A DNA stretch of 64,000 nucleotides from Dreissena polymorpha (Eukaryota > Mollusca > Bivalvia > Myida > Dreissenidae): positions 27,777,476 to 27,841,475 of the forward strand of contig NC_068356.1 of the NCBI RefSeq assembly GCF_020536995.1, in the 5' to 3' direction. Below, in pieces: positions 25,581-38,300 of the stretch (within the stretch, counting starts at the first letter, position 1; each line of letters begins with the position of its first letter). The position numbers and the translations under genes are program-made. Under the pieces are notes generated by a model that worked only from the letters and a program-made list of their open reading frames with translations, did not search any database and was not told the DNA's origin.

Positions 25581-28420
25581 TTGACTGTTAGAATCCGATA
25601 TTTATTTTTTAATAGTAAAGAAAAAGTATTCATCACTGGGGACGCACATGAAAGAACTGGTCATAAAGTTGATTTTATAGGCAATGACAGAAGCTTAGGT
25701 GATTTTGATTTATTTGAAATAGATACTTCAGTTCAGAGGGCAGCACGTGACCCTAGTAAAAATAGATTTGATAACTATTTGCTAGACGTATGTACATCTA
25801 ATATTTAAGAATTGTAAACAGTAGACTATTTCGACGTAAAGCAGATGGCAAAATAACTTGTTTGTATACCCATAAAAGGGAAAGTACAGCAGGCTATTTG
25901 TTATCAGTAAAACACTTTCACTATTAAACCGATTTTAAGGTGCACGATTTCGCGGAATTCTCAAATCATGCCCCAGAGACTTTTGCTCTGACCACGAACA
26001 ACCCGGTTACTAACTGTTAAAATAATCAGCGCGTATACGTTAAATGGAAATCAGAGTACAGCGATTATTTCGTGCACGACATATTCAACGGTGCTCAAAA
26101 ACAAGAACACAATTTACAATTAAGTATTTACTCGCGCTGCAATCCGAATTTATAAGTCTCTGAGTTCACTGATTTCCTAAATAAACGAGGTGAAAACGAA
26201 GCATGCAAACGAAAACGGACATAATATACTCAAACAGTTTACCAGTATAATTCAAATAGGAATATGCATACACGAACAACCATGCTGACAGTAAGGAAAG
26301 AATATAAATATTTATGTCGGAAAATAAATTCTAAGTTTGACAGAAAACAGGGTGCAAAATCAAATGACATGAGTCTCAAAAAGCATCGCGAATTCTGGAA
26401 ATTATTCAAACCAAAAACGGTATCATCAAAAGCGGATAATATATAGCTGCACACATTCTATAAATATTCAAATACTTAAGCTTCTGAGGCTAACATTAAT
26501 CTAAACAACAACTAAAGTGACAGTAATTTACGGCAGTTTGATAATATAGAAAATCCAATCAGCTCTTATCCGGATCTAGACAAAGCCATTCCGAAGAAGT
26601 AATAAGTAAATCTACAAGGCTTTTACAGATTAAATGGCAGCCTCAAACGATAATATTATTTATGAATACTTCAAAGAAACAGCGCATATTTTAGTCAAAC
26701 CATTAGAACTAGTATTTATTTATATCTTAGATACGAACATTTCCAAACCGCTGGTCAGCGGGAGTTATTATTCCATTACATACACGGAGCGATTCAAGTA
26801 ACTTAAGAGGCATCACGTTTTTAAGCTGTTATGGGAAACTATTTACAGGTGTGATAAACGAAGGCTTAAAATCTTGGGCGGAGACCCATGGCATTCTTAC
26901 AGACGCTCAGTTCGGGTTCAAACCCAGTTGCAGAACTGTCGATGCAATTTTCATTCTAAATCATTTAATAGAAAAGCAAATACATACATAGTAAAACCAA
27001 TTTTTGTCTGCTGCTTTGTCGATTACCGTAAGGCCTACGACCTTAAAAGTCGCGGACAGTTTTTGCATAAAATGATTCTATCGGGAATCCGGCAAGTTAA
27101 TTTCAGTTATTATTAATATCCGCTCTATGTATAGCGAGGTCAAACTTTAAGTACAACTAAACGTCTCACTTATGGACCTTTTTAGTAGCAATGTCGTTCT
27201 AAAACAAGGCGAAATAACTTCGCCGATCGTGTTTTCGTTATTTATTAATGAATTAATGATATAGAATTTAATTTGCAAAAATGGAAAAAACGCCGGAAAA
27301 CGTTAGATAAATTGTTTATTTATCTCCTCCTTTTTGCGGATGAAGTTGTCATTTTCTAAGAAACTAAAGGACTCAATGAATCGTTGAATAATTTAGAATC
27401 GTATTGCGATAAACGGAATTTAACTGTAAATATTGACAAAACAAAAATACAGATTTTTCGAAAAGGGGCGCGCTAAGCAAAAAATACAATTAGGACATAC
27501 AAAGAAAAAGATATTGAAATAGTTTTAACTATTTTAACTACCTTGGTATTGTTATGTCAAGTCAGGGCTCATTTATACCTGCCACGAATACACTTTATGG
27601 CAAAGCTACAAGGGCAATGAATTCTCTTTTTGTATTATAAAAGATGTGGAAGTGCTAATAAATGTTATTTTTAAGCTGTTAGATGTATATGTCTTGTCAA
27701 TCCTTCATTAAAATTGCGAAGTATGGAGATTTATTGCGGCAACTAATATGGAACGTATTCATAGAAAGTTCTGTAAAAGACTGATAAATGTAAAACTGTC
27801 AACAAATTCAATGTCACTCAATGCTGAAGCTGGTCGAATTCCTTTACACATTGGTAGATACCTAAGAATTGTTATTATTTTTTTAAACTTCATCAAAAGA
27901 AACAAACAAATTCTATCCTTCCTACTGTAATTAAAATGCACAGATTAGAAAATGAAACACAACAAAACACAGGTAATTGGTCCTTTAAAGCTCGCAAAAT
28001 TTTAAACCAAACATGATTTACAGCTGTATGGCTGTTTCCTGAGTAAGTTATAACTGAAAGTTGTATTCCTTTGTTAAAGACTAGACTCAGATATCAGTAT
28101 GTATCTGAGTGGATAATTAATGTTGATTCATCAACGTTATTACTATTTTATTAAGAACTTAAATATGTATTTGAAAGATATGTGTATTTAGATGTCATTA
28201 AAAATAAAAATAAACATAGAAACATCATTGCTAAAATACGTACATCGTCACATAATTTGTTAATTGAAACTGGCAGACAATATAACATTATCAGAAATGA
28301 AAGAATATGTACTTTATGTAGTTTTAACTATTTAGAAGACGAATATCACTTAATACAAACATTTCCATTTTATTTAGAAGAAAGATCCAAATACATATCG
28401 AAACACTATTAAATAAGACC
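25581..28420 (+). mobile_element. Degenerate LINE (non-LTR retrotransposon)
   Basis: Successive fragments read in order as a LINE ORF2. An endonuclease part lies at about 25,600-26,000 (TGDAHERTGHKVD, then RDPSKNRFDNYLLDVC). A linker follows at about 26,264-26,446, then reverse transcriptase motifs at about 26,860-27,380 (HGILTDAQFGFKPS, CCFVDYRKAYD as motif A, LLFADEVV as motif C). C-terminal parts lie at 27,420-27,930 and 28,182-28,412, ending in a CxxC...LEDEYH zinc-like motif. Frames shift repeatedly and stops are common, so the copy is dead. The second Asp of the FADD box is Glu. The element begins about 330 bp after the pseudo-caspase. The AT-rich DNA up to about 29,150 may be its 3' tail. 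Confidence 0.85.
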
Positions 28421-31400
28421 AAGTATGCATACATTTTGGAAACTCTTAATTTGTAATGATAAAAATACTCTGTAGCAATTTACTGTATTACATGATTTAA
28501 GAAAAGAAATAATTGTATTTTCGTATACTCAATATCTATTATTGAAATTTATTTAAAGTTTAATATGAAATTAATGTATTGAGTTTTTGTCTGTCAACGT
28601 CGATTTCTGTTAATATGTACAGTTAATTATGAAATTATTTTGAAATGCATGTGATTTGTTTGCCTGTTTCCACTGCTTTTGTTAATATATAGTGAAATAC
28701 TCAATTAAGTGTTTATATAAACACACAACACTCTCACGCAAATTTTATTATTATCTTTATTACTTTTTTTTCACGCATGTATACGTGTTTTATATTGATC
28801 ACGATGAGCTGTAAAATGCCTAAGCGAATGCAATATTAGTTCTGTTCTGTCATAAGTTTTCCATACGTGTACTTATGCTTAATATATCGTTTTTTGATGT
28901 ACCGATGAGGTTGAAATGTTCGATAAATTGTAAATGTATACTTTGTATAAGGTATTTGTAAATTATGAATAATATAAATCAATTAATTATATTTTTAATC
29001 ATATCTTGAATTCAGTTCTGGTTTATTTTATTTTACTTAATGATGTATGCGAACATGCGCCACCATACATTGATGTTGTAGTGTCTGTCTGTTTGTATTC
29101 TGTTCATAACATGCTTCTGCAGTAGCCTGTCTATGTAAATAAATTATCACAACATTAAACGATGTGAGTTTTCTACTATATCTAAACATTCGTTTCGCGT
29201 TATCTTGTCACATTGATGCTAAAAGATGTGCTTAAAATATCCCATTTCTTGCAACACCAATACAGAACGTTCTAGCATTTTTTATTTACGATAACCCATA
29301 GAAAATGCCTAAGGTAACCCTTCAACGTACAGAGATCTTACGTTCGGCTTATCTGTTCAATCCAGGTTTTAACCTTAATTGACCTTACTCAACAGCGAAT
29401 AAAATGCGTGTATACTAAGAAACTGTGTTATTACATTTAACAAATATTTTCTCTTTTTTTGTATAATCTGCGCACGTATATTATATTTCTCTATTGCTCC
29501 CTACCCTGTTTAAATCACAATTATAATTTATATTACCAGTACATGCTTTTATATTGAATTTCAAACACTATTTAATATTAATAATTGCAGCACAAACATT
29601 GTTATACATTCCTTATGGCGAATATCAAGGTCAGTACGTGGTAAGCCTGACTTGAAATCGTCCCAGAATAGGCACCGACATTTGACTGTTCGCTTTTTAT
29701 AACATATTTTGATATTATGTTTTTTTGAAAATCGTATCGTGGTTAGAATTTTCGTTTGAACCATGAAAGAGCTATAAATATGTCATCTAATTGTGTAGAC
29801 AGAAACTGCGTCTGAATGAAATACTAATGTACCATATAGTGACAAGCAAACTGATGTTTAATAAGTAATTTTCCCTTTGATGATACTGTAAAGGTATGCA
29901 TATTTTATTTAATATACATATACACATGTGTGCAGTTGTAACTTGTACATATATGTAATAGATATGTCATATATGTATTGTATTCTAAAAATGTCAGCAT
30001 ACATGAATCATGATGAATGTTAATAAATGCAAATGAAATGTGGTGTGTACTATGTATTGATTTGTAATATGTATTAACATTAATTAAAAATTGTAAAGAC
30101 AAATGTGAAATTCACTGCTTACGAAACAGTTCATGCGGTTGATTAGCGACTTTCAACTGCAAAAACGTAACTGCAATAAAATCTTTGTTTTGAATTTAAT
30201 TATTTAGAAAAGTAACTTTGTAAACGTTATTTTCAAAATCAAAATATACATATTTGTTGATTACTACGTTATGAGTGTTTTAATAGCAATTCTCATTGTC
30301 TTAACGATGTGTTACATGTTTGTTCCGGAAGGAAGAAGTCACACCGTTAAGGACGTACGTACATCAATTTTCTACGACAAATAATAACTCATGGGAGGTA
30401 ATTAAGTAAGAGTTGTCGTTGTCTCCCCTGCCTTGATCGAAATGCACTTTGTTTACCATCAATGGGTCAGGAGATTGTCCATGTTTGTGGATTTTTTTAC
30501 GTTGGTTGTATACAGAGTTAATAACAATATATTCGAGTATATTAAGTACTAGTTTTACCGCATTATTCAAATTGTTACAATAGTATTATTTAACGACACA
30601 TTGTCTTCGACTGTATACCTACTAACCTAGTTGGTGTGTTGTTTTTTTAGACTTAGGCGATTTCATAATATCGACATATTTAAGTAAATATTATGCAAGT
30701 GTATTAAGAAGTAATTACTTGTATATGCTATGATTTTCATCAACATAGATTTATATTGATATATACACAATACCAGCATATATAGGATGAAGCTACTGTG
30801 TTATTCCTTTGATCATTAAGCAGGAAAACAAGACCTATATTCAGTAACGAGATGCCTAGCTACTCGATCACTTTATCTTTACTACGTGATAATTTCGATA
30901 CGTGACAGATCAGTGCTCTTTTGGATTACCCTCCCTTTCAGAAATAATCATATATTGCAATCAATTAATACCAATAAATAAATTAACTTTCAGATGTAAG
31001 TTGCGGTATGGCCGTTTTTGGAAAAAAATCAACACAATTATATGCGTTACATATAAGTTTGAAAGTATATAGGCAGGGTTGGGAAACCATTTTAATTTAT
31101 TAACGTCCCGATATTTCAAAAGGCCGAATGTTCCAAGACCACAGTCATGTGGACATATAATCAGATTAACAGTGTTCGTTATTAAATTTAACGAAGTGAT
31201 CTCTTGTTTACCTTTGAGAGCCAATCACACCGAACGGCATTTCCAGAGCGTTCCAAAATTATCTCAGAGCGCCGTTTGATTGCAGCAAAGTATGTAACAA
31301 CATTTAAATTAATTTGCTATGGCGCTCACACGTCGTCCTTGCAACGCCCTTGATGCGTCTTCATGGCGTTCTTTACAGCCTTCATCGCTGTGTCTTTTCA

Positions 31401-32900
31401 GCATTCAACTGTCAAAACAAAAACAAATGTGCTACAGCGCTTATACAATTCGCTCATAGTGACCGCTTACGCCCTTAAGTCGTTGTTCAGTCGACGTAAA
31501 AACGCCGGCAACATCGAGTTCATACTCGGTAACGGTGCGCTCTTTGCGCTCTAGAAGACCATACAGCGTTGTTACAGCGTCATACATACGTTTAGGACTA
31601 GCGACGTGTTAGAAAATTTTAAGATGATTGCAATGGCATTCTAGTTGATGAAACGGCGCCCCCACAGCGCGCATCTAGGCTCACGGGATAGTTTTAGACA
31701 TCTTTGGAGGGCCGCGCGAACCCCTTTCCGGCGTGACGGTTAAGTGAATTGGAATCTGAGGCCCGCAACGTATTGAAAACAAGCATTATAGTGTCTCATT
31801 AAAATTATCAGATTAATTTAGCGAAGCGCGAATAATTTGAACGAGAGTCATGACAAACACTAGGAAGAAGAAAACATTGTCCTTGAGAGTGATTATATAG
31901 ATAACTCTGATAAATATATTTGTTTTATCTCTTTTAAAAGAGACTGTCGAACAGAACGCCGTCGACGATGATAAACGGCGATCGAAACTCACAGCTAAAC
32001 AAACCGAATATAATAGTGTTCAGATGGATGGGTCTAATGAAAAACAGTGGAAATACACGACCATCCATTAACGTGTTTAACTGCACCTACTCTGGTTCAG
32101 GGACCTATATGTTTGTTTGTAAAGGTCCCTGTCTGGATCAGGGTCAAAGAAAACGCTTTGTAATTATCATTCTCTCAACTACCGTTCGCTAAAGATGAAA
32201 TTAACAAACCATACACAACAATATGTACTGTTAGCAATATATAATACCGGTAGATTAGATAATACATAATTTGTTATTGGCATGTTACAAAACAATTAAT
32301 ATTATATTAGATAGATAAATGCAAATATATTTTTTAGCTGGTACCAAGAATCAATTGAATTCAAGATATAGTAAAGTTGTAACGCTTTCGGAAATTTTCA
32401 AACGTTCAGTTGTGTATTTGCCGTAGCTGATGCTTTTAGGGGTAAATATATGTGTAAATTGTATAATCTCATTTCGTACCTAGCGTCAGAACCAAGCGTC
32501 TATAACATATGTGCTAACATGTACGTTACATGCATATATTGCTTTATTATTGTTATAAAAAATGTAAACGCCCTTCAAATATATAAATGCAATGTCCATA
32601 GAAAAACAATATGTTAAAACTGTAATTGAATTTATTTTACTAAATCCATTTCTGTAATGAACTATACATTTAGTGACGTTTATGCTCGGAAACGATCGGT
32701 GCGATCGTTATCTTACTGTGGCATAGGGCCGGAAATCAAGAAGCAAACACCGTAAAAGCGCCACAATCATAACAGCCCATCATTTGAGCAAGTAACCGCA
32801 AACGCTACGACAGTTGGAGGCCTTCAAGTGCACATATGGGTACATGCAGATCACAGATGCTTAATATTTTTAGAGGATATATCTTTCATGCAGTATGGCA
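28421..32900. other. Gene-free stretch with a GC-richer patch
   Basis: No supported gene is seen. The patch at 31,300-31,740 is much richer in GC than its surroundings, with recurring GCGTTCTT, GCGCTC and CAGCGTTGTTAC strings, and looks like part of an unidentified repeat. A small hairpin lies near 32,100-32,145 (CAGGGACC paired with GGTCCCTG). Confidence 0.5.
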
Positions 32901-32907
32901 CCAAGCA

Positions 32908-33045
32908 TCGAAGCTGATTAAGTGGTAGCACGCTGGTCACGTACCTCATGGGTCGCACGTTAGATCCCCTCTTAGACCCTCGGAGCCCTTAAACATAATA
33001 GAGTATATAAAATCCCCTCATTGCATTGTGAGATGTTATGATACA
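32908..33045 (+). repeat. tRNA-derived SINE relic
   Basis: The stretch TAAGTGGTAGCACGCTGG resembles a tRNA-type box A. GGGTCGCACGTTAGATCC resembles box B at the expected distance, followed by CCTCTTAGACCCTCGG. This is the head arrangement of molluscan tRNA SINEs. It is diverged, has no clear tail, and runs into the next repeat. Confidence 0.6.
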
Positions 33046-33300
33046 CAGGCCTGGTTCTGGGACAACTGGTCGTAATACAAATGAGAAAAGTGTCGTCCAA
33101 AATTAGCCATGATGTTCAATCCGCACAGGCTTATTATGGACAACACGTTCCGCCTATACTGGCCTTTCGTTTAAGAGACATATTATTTAAACGGAAAAAT
33201 CCATAAAAGCGAAAAGTGTTGTTCATGATAAGCCAGTGCGGATTTAACAGGCTACTCTGGCACGATACTTTACGAACATAAATTAAGCCCAGTTTTCCAA
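33046..33300. mobile_element. Inverted-repeat MITE of the GTGTCGTCC type, worn copy
   Basis: AAGTGTCGTCC...TCCGCACAGGCTTA...CCGCCTATACTGG on the left mirrors GCGAAAAGTGTTGTTC...AGTGCGGATT...CACGATACTTTACG on the right, ending ATTAAGCCCAGTTTTCC. I recall this palindromic element as abundant in bivalve genomes. Both arms carry many substitutions. Confidence 0.65.
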
Positions 33301-33870
33301 GTACCAGGATCGAGCATCTGGTAGAGCACATTGAGGAATAAAGCAGACGGATCTCGGATAATAAGCCGTTTATAAAGCTAAATTTGACGGCAGGATATTA
33401 GATCAAAGCGCTGAAGCCACTGAAGTTGTTCGCTGTTGTCGTCCTTGATTAGCTTGTGCGCATTGAACCGGCTAATCAGTGTGCACAGGCTTATCTTATT
33501 TGACATGCATTAAGCCCCGTTTTCCCTGAAAGCAGCCAATATGTACAGATTTCAATGATAATCACTAGACTGGCCAATGTCGTCTTACAAGCTGGTAAAT
33601 ACACACACTGAAGTAGTAGAGCAGACGCTACTAAGCATTCGTCGTCTGCAGTGCATACAGGCAGCGGTAATCGTTCCTAGCGCAGTGAGTTACCGTCCTT
33701 AGCGTAGCTAAGCACATACTGATTTGCAAAACATGCTCTTTAAGTTTAGTCGGCTGCTAACGCGACCAACTAAAAACCGCATGACATGTTGAAAATGCTC
33801 CAGAATGTCATCGACAAAATGTGACAAAGGTCAACCCAAGCATTGGGAGGTAAGAAAGCGTTTTATGTCA
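33300..33870 (+). pseudogene. Decayed caspase p10 fragment, split by an insertion
   Basis: Two blocks match the p10 part of the gene at 24362-25252. At 33,300-33,410, AGAGCACATTGAGGAATAAA...GATAATAAGCC...GGCAGGATA aligns with the RNEAEGS...RQD region. At 33,778-33,870, GACATGTTGAAAATGCTC...GTCATCG...CATTGGGAGGTAAGAAAG aligns with the DMLKMLTKVI...LGDKKA region. In the active-looking copy these lie about 30 bp apart. Here about 370 bp, including half a MITE, separates them. The fragment has stops, and no p20 half is visible upstream. It is closer to the pseudo-caspase than to the three-exon genes. Confidence 0.7.
33427..33530. mobile_element. Half copy of the GTGTCGTCC-type MITE
   Basis: GTTGTCGTCCTTGATTAGC, then GGCTAATCAGTGTGCACAGG, then GCATTAAGCCCCGTTTTCCC match one arm of the element at 33046-33300. 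It lies between the two blocks of the caspase p10 relic and may be what split it. Confidence 0.6.
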
Positions 33871-34955
33871 ATGGGTATGAACTTTACAAAGATATTTTTA
33901 AGCACAATTATAACTTCCGGAAATTCTAAAACGCAATACGTATTAATATGTCTCATCATAACGTATGATGGTTATTACTATAATGTGTGTGTTAAAAGCA
34001 GAATAGGTAATCTTGTGCAAATGTTTTGTACTTAAATCCTTGCGACGAGTATCAATGTTTAATGGAGTTCTAATATGTAGCTGTCTACAGCTCGTTTGTC
34101 ATTAGTATCAATTTTACCTCAATATTTTGAAAGAAAGCTTAATCATAAAATAAGTTCAGTGTAGAATTAGCTTTTGTATTTAGCTAGATATATAACGAAT
34201 GTAAGTATATGACAAATGTTGATATTGTAACTTCCATTTTTGAACTAAATTTACTATAAATATGTACTTAGTAGTGATGTGTCTGTTAATAAATATTAGG
34301 GATGGGATCGAATATCCGAATATTCGAATATTCGAAAATCGGCCGAATATGGAATCCAAAATTCATATTCGAATATTCTATTTTTATGCAAAGACACTTC
34401 CAAAAAGTACATGTACAAAGTCGCAGTTTTGGTTTCCATTTTAAGTCATTGCTTTGATAACAGCTAATATCAATGAACGAGATGATAATTGGCAAACGAG
34501 CGGGTATAAGGAGAGGGACCAATCGCCAATATACTCTCAATTCAGAGTTATACAATATGTACAAATTATTTTCTGAAAATCAGTCAAATATGAAAGTCAA
34601 TTTATGTGAAACATTAACGTTTATTGATAAACATTTAAAAAATCTGTGTTTTTACAGGTTTTTCAACCTCAGCGATCAATTTTATAAACAGTGGTTACCA
34701 ACAACGCAATCCTGAAAATGACGTCGTTTTCGCGCAGTTTGTCAGACGAACATTGTCCAATATAGCCTTTGACTCTGTCACAAAAGAAATAAGCGAACAA
34801 CGGGCTTAAACCTTTAGTGACCGAGAGGTGGACGTTTTTAAGAACTTATTGGAAGAAAATCTTCATAAAATCAAAGCAAATAAAAGCGGTCACTCGTTAC
34901 CTAATAAGTAATGGACACCATGTTCGTTGTAGCCAGAAACTTGGTACAAGACATT

Positions 34956-35240
34956 ATTTAAAGCCCCATTAACACTCAAAATCAACGAATATTTCGTAAA
35001 CCATTTCATTACATAAAGTTAACCCATAAAAATTCAGTGTTCCTTAAAGCAATAGCCAAAATTTGAACGCTAGATGTGGTCTGGTAACATAGATTTAACA
35101 AGATGCAATGTTACCAGACCACATCTATCGTTGAAATTTTGGCTATTATAAGTAACACTGATTTTTTTATGGGTACACTTTATTTTACGAAATAATTTAC
35201 GAAATATTCGTTGATTTTGAGTGTTAATGGGGCTTTAAAA
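34956..35240. mobile_element. Palindromic MITE nested in the hAT-like element
   Basis: Two arms of about 120 bp form a near-perfect inverted repeat. They start AAAGCCCCATTAACACTC and end GAGTGTTAATGGGGCTTT. The centre pairs GATGTGGTCTGGTAACAT with ATGTTACCAGACCACATC. The ends read TTTAAAGCCCC and GGGGCTTTAAA, so TTAA is present on both sides. It could fold into one long hairpin. Confidence 0.85.
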
Positions 35241-36362
35241 GGATCTGCCTGGTTATGATGTTTACGCATTAAAACGCAAAACTCATTAATTTATCGAAAT
35301 GATATAACTATTTTGGTAAATTTACATTAGCGACACGGATTCAGTTCACACGGACCGAAGTATGGTGAAATGTAGCAATAAGACGAAACGAACACATAAT
35401 GTTTAACATATGTTGTCACACGATTTATTATCGAATCCCGGGTAAATACAGTTTCATGCAATTGCAGTGCACGTTTTGCAGCAATAAAACGAAACTTAAA
35501 CATGCTTTTTACATAATTTCACGAAATTAATTATCTATCCCGCCTGTTTAAAGTTTTAAGCAATAAAAGTGTGCGTTTTGCAACACTGCGTTTTGCAAGA
35601 TAGATTCTATATTTGAGATATAAAATGAGTAAAATACACATAAAATAAATCTTTGGAACGAAAGCACTTGCATTGAACATCAAATTAACTGCAGTTTGCA
35701 TTTTAGAAGCTAAGATGTATTTAATGTTCATGCCATTGAGCATTAAATATTGGGGACTTAAAATGATTACTACATTCGTTTCAGGTTACCGAATTAGTAT
35801 ACGTACCATCACTAAAATTATGTTTCAGTTAAGCTTTATTTAATTTAATTCTTGCATAGTTGATAAGTCTACTTATTGTTTTATTCATTTAGCTTACCGT
35901 ACCTAATATAGCTTAAATAGCGATTTTTTGTGTGAACTTATAGAAGGTTTAAACAAATATTGTCTTATATCGGGACGCCGGGACAATCACCCAAATCGCG
36001 GTCCCGTCGAGATCTGGCATGTATGTTTTAATTCCGTTATCCATATATCAAATCAATGATTATCTAATCAGAATTTATTTTCTCAAATTTATACCAATTA
36101 AATCGTCGTGGTTCTTAATCCAGAAAAAATAGCGAAACCAAAAGCATACATATGATCGATGGAAAGTAATCCAATTCAATTAGAAGTATTGAAATAAATT
36201 AGAATAACGGTAATGGGTTTTCCTGAAATATCTTACATCTTATGAAACTAAACAGTATTTATTTTAAAAGAAGAGCATAATAATCAATGATCTTAAACAA
36301 ATAAGTATTACTCTATCCAACTTTTCAAAACTGCACAGAAGATACAATTTATAGTTGCATTT

Positions 36363-36558
36363 CGTCGCTGTTCTTCGAAAACCGCGTAAGTCAATTTTAA
36401 CAACTTTTCAGTAGGCAGAAAAAACATTTTTAAAATATAATAATTTAGATTAAATCCAGTATTTTCGCAGAAAATGACCCGTGAACCCACCGTTCTTATA
36501 AAAACAAATAACAATTTGCGCCAAATTTGACTTACGCGGTTTTCGAAGAACAGCGACG
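36363..36558. mobile_element. Small MITE with 32-bp exact inverted ends
   Basis: Positions 36363-36394, beginning CGTCGCTGTTCTTCGAAAAC, are the inverse of 36527-36558, ending CGAAGAACAGCGACG. The 196-bp element is flanked by ATTT on both sides. It is nested near the right end of the hAT-like element at 34297-36707. The perfect arms suggest a fairly recent insertion. Confidence 0.8.
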
Positions 36559-36764
36559 ATTTGTGGCAATCAGGAATAGTAATTTGCTCCGGACGGTCAT
36601 AGGTTCGGATATTTTAATATAAGGTTTAAAAATCGAATATTCGAAAATATTCAAATAATGACAAACGAATATTCGACTATGATTTCCAGTATTCGTTCCC
36701 GTCCCTAATTAATATACATACAACTAAATTAAGTGCATTTGTAATAAGAAAGTTAGAGATTTAA

Positions 36765-37490
36765 AAGTGTAGTGCCACGTTTGTGCCATAGCAGCACGCT
36801 AGGAAACAAAATCAGAGTATGGTCAACGTCTATATATTGTCACAGTATGGGCTGCGCCAATGTTCATTCACTTCGACCTAACGTGTTTCGTGATGTTCAT
36901 AGTATGGCTACGAAAATATACTGCCACAGTATGGGCTACGCCAATATACTGTCGTGTTCACCTCTCTTGTTTCGTAATATCCATAATATGAGCTACGCAT
37001 ATATAACGCCATAGTATGGGCTAAGCCGATATCTATCATAGTATGGGCTTCGTCAATATACTGTCATAGAATGGGCGACACATATATACTGACATAGTAT
37101 TTGCTACGCCAATATAATATCATAATATGGGCTACGCCAATGTACTGCCATAGTATGGGCTACGCAAATATCTATCATGGTATGGGATGCGCCAATATAC
37201 TGCAAAAGTATGTGCTACGCCAATATACTGCCATATTATGGGCTACACCAAAATCTATCGTAGTATATGTTACGCCAATAAACTTCCAGAGTATGGGCTA
37301 CGCCTATATAGTGTCATAATATGGGCTAAGTTAAAATACTGCCATTGTATGAACTACGCAAATATACAGCCATAGTATGTGCTATACCAATATAGTGTCA
37401 AAGTATTGGCTACGTCAATATATTGCCATAGCATGGGACAGGTTATGCCAATATACCGTCTTAGTATGGTATTCGCCAATATACTTTTGT
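36765..37490. repeat. 28-bp minisatellite, about 25 diverged units
   Basis: The unit is close to CATAGTATGGGCTACGCCAA plus TATACTGC. Units differ by several substitutions, and two interruptions carry a shared TGTTTCGTGATGTTCATA-like spacer (near 36,880 and 36,970). The period is not a multiple of three, so the several frames that stay open here repeat the same peptide-like words by chance. It begins about 60 bp after the hAT-like element ends. Confidence 0.85.
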
Positions 37491-38300
37491 TTTACCAGTC
37501 ATGTTTCGTGAAATTACCACACTTCAGCTTACAAGCTTGACCGGGTCGTTTATTAACAAGCTTTCGTGTTAGCGTGGTTCATTGAATTGCCAGTGGTCTT
37601 TTCATTCCTTACATGGGTGCTCTATACGCAAATGTCCATAGCGTTGATTAATGGAACTAACGCATTTGCGAAGAAGACTTTATATTTATTATATCATTAA
37701 AACCTAATAAACAAAGGGAGGTGTCGCAGTCTCTCCTGTATTTATTGATGTACAAATGGTCAACCTTAGCATTCTTTACTAAGCGCTTCAATTGCCTAGA
37801 GCGACGAGAGAGTTCGCATAAGGTACGGGATGCCTTCCTCACAAGTACTCTGCATAAAGTAATACGAATTGGTTGTAGAAATTATCATGTTCCATTAGTG
37901 AAATGGTTGAAACTCAATCGCTAGGGTTGATGATTCTATGAGAAAAACAAGTACGTAACTTTTACTTGTGAATGTGATTTAAGTGTCATTTTCCTAAAGG
38001 ATTTGTTTTGTACAATTAGTATTGTTGTTTTTCTCTTTCAAATTCACTTTTTTAAGAATGCAACTTAATACCATGCAATTTACTTTTCAATGACAACGGT
38101 TTCGAAGCATTCATAGCTAAGGTTTAACGTAACCTATGTATTTCAAATTATTTCGACACATCATATATTGAATAAAACCGGTCGAAACTATTGGTTACCA
38201 ATTAAAATCTATATTTCGAGTTAAATGTATGATTTCAGATTAAATATGTAAACTTTGCTTAGAAGTCTGTTGCACAATCGAGATTATCTGATTTTTTGTG

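Larger units (their letters stand above)
34297..36707. mobile_element. Non-autonomous hAT-like transposon
   Basis: The left end TAGGGATGGGATCGAATA mirrors the right end ATTCGTTCCCGTCCCTA. Both subterminal regions are packed with CGAATATTCG palindromes. The flanking 8-mers ATAAATAT and ATTAATAT differ at one position, a good fit to a hAT target duplication. No transposase is recognisable. Two other inverted-repeat elements lie inside it (34956-35240 and 36363-36558). Its ends are unrelated to those of the hAT element at 16,776. Confidence 0.8.

Noticed and set aside
31363-31554. 63-codon frame in the GC-richer patch
   Set aside because: It has no recognisable motif and no splice support. It probably belongs to an unidentified repeat.
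32910-32975. tRNA gene
   Set aside because: Box A/B-like motifs are present but the acceptor and anticodon stems do not form. A SINE head is the better reading.
34740-34915. Possible Myb/SANT-like coding piece inside the hAT-like element (FSDREVDVFKNLLEEN)
   Set aside because: The stretch is too short, bounded by stops, and not distinctive enough to assign a domain.
36772-37375. Overlapping frames with repeated YCHSMGYAN-like words
   Set aside because: They are products of the 28-bp minisatellite read in different frames.
36765-37490. 28-bp repeats as a CRISPR array
   Set aside because: Units are contiguous and diverged, with no unique spacers, and the genome is eukaryotic.
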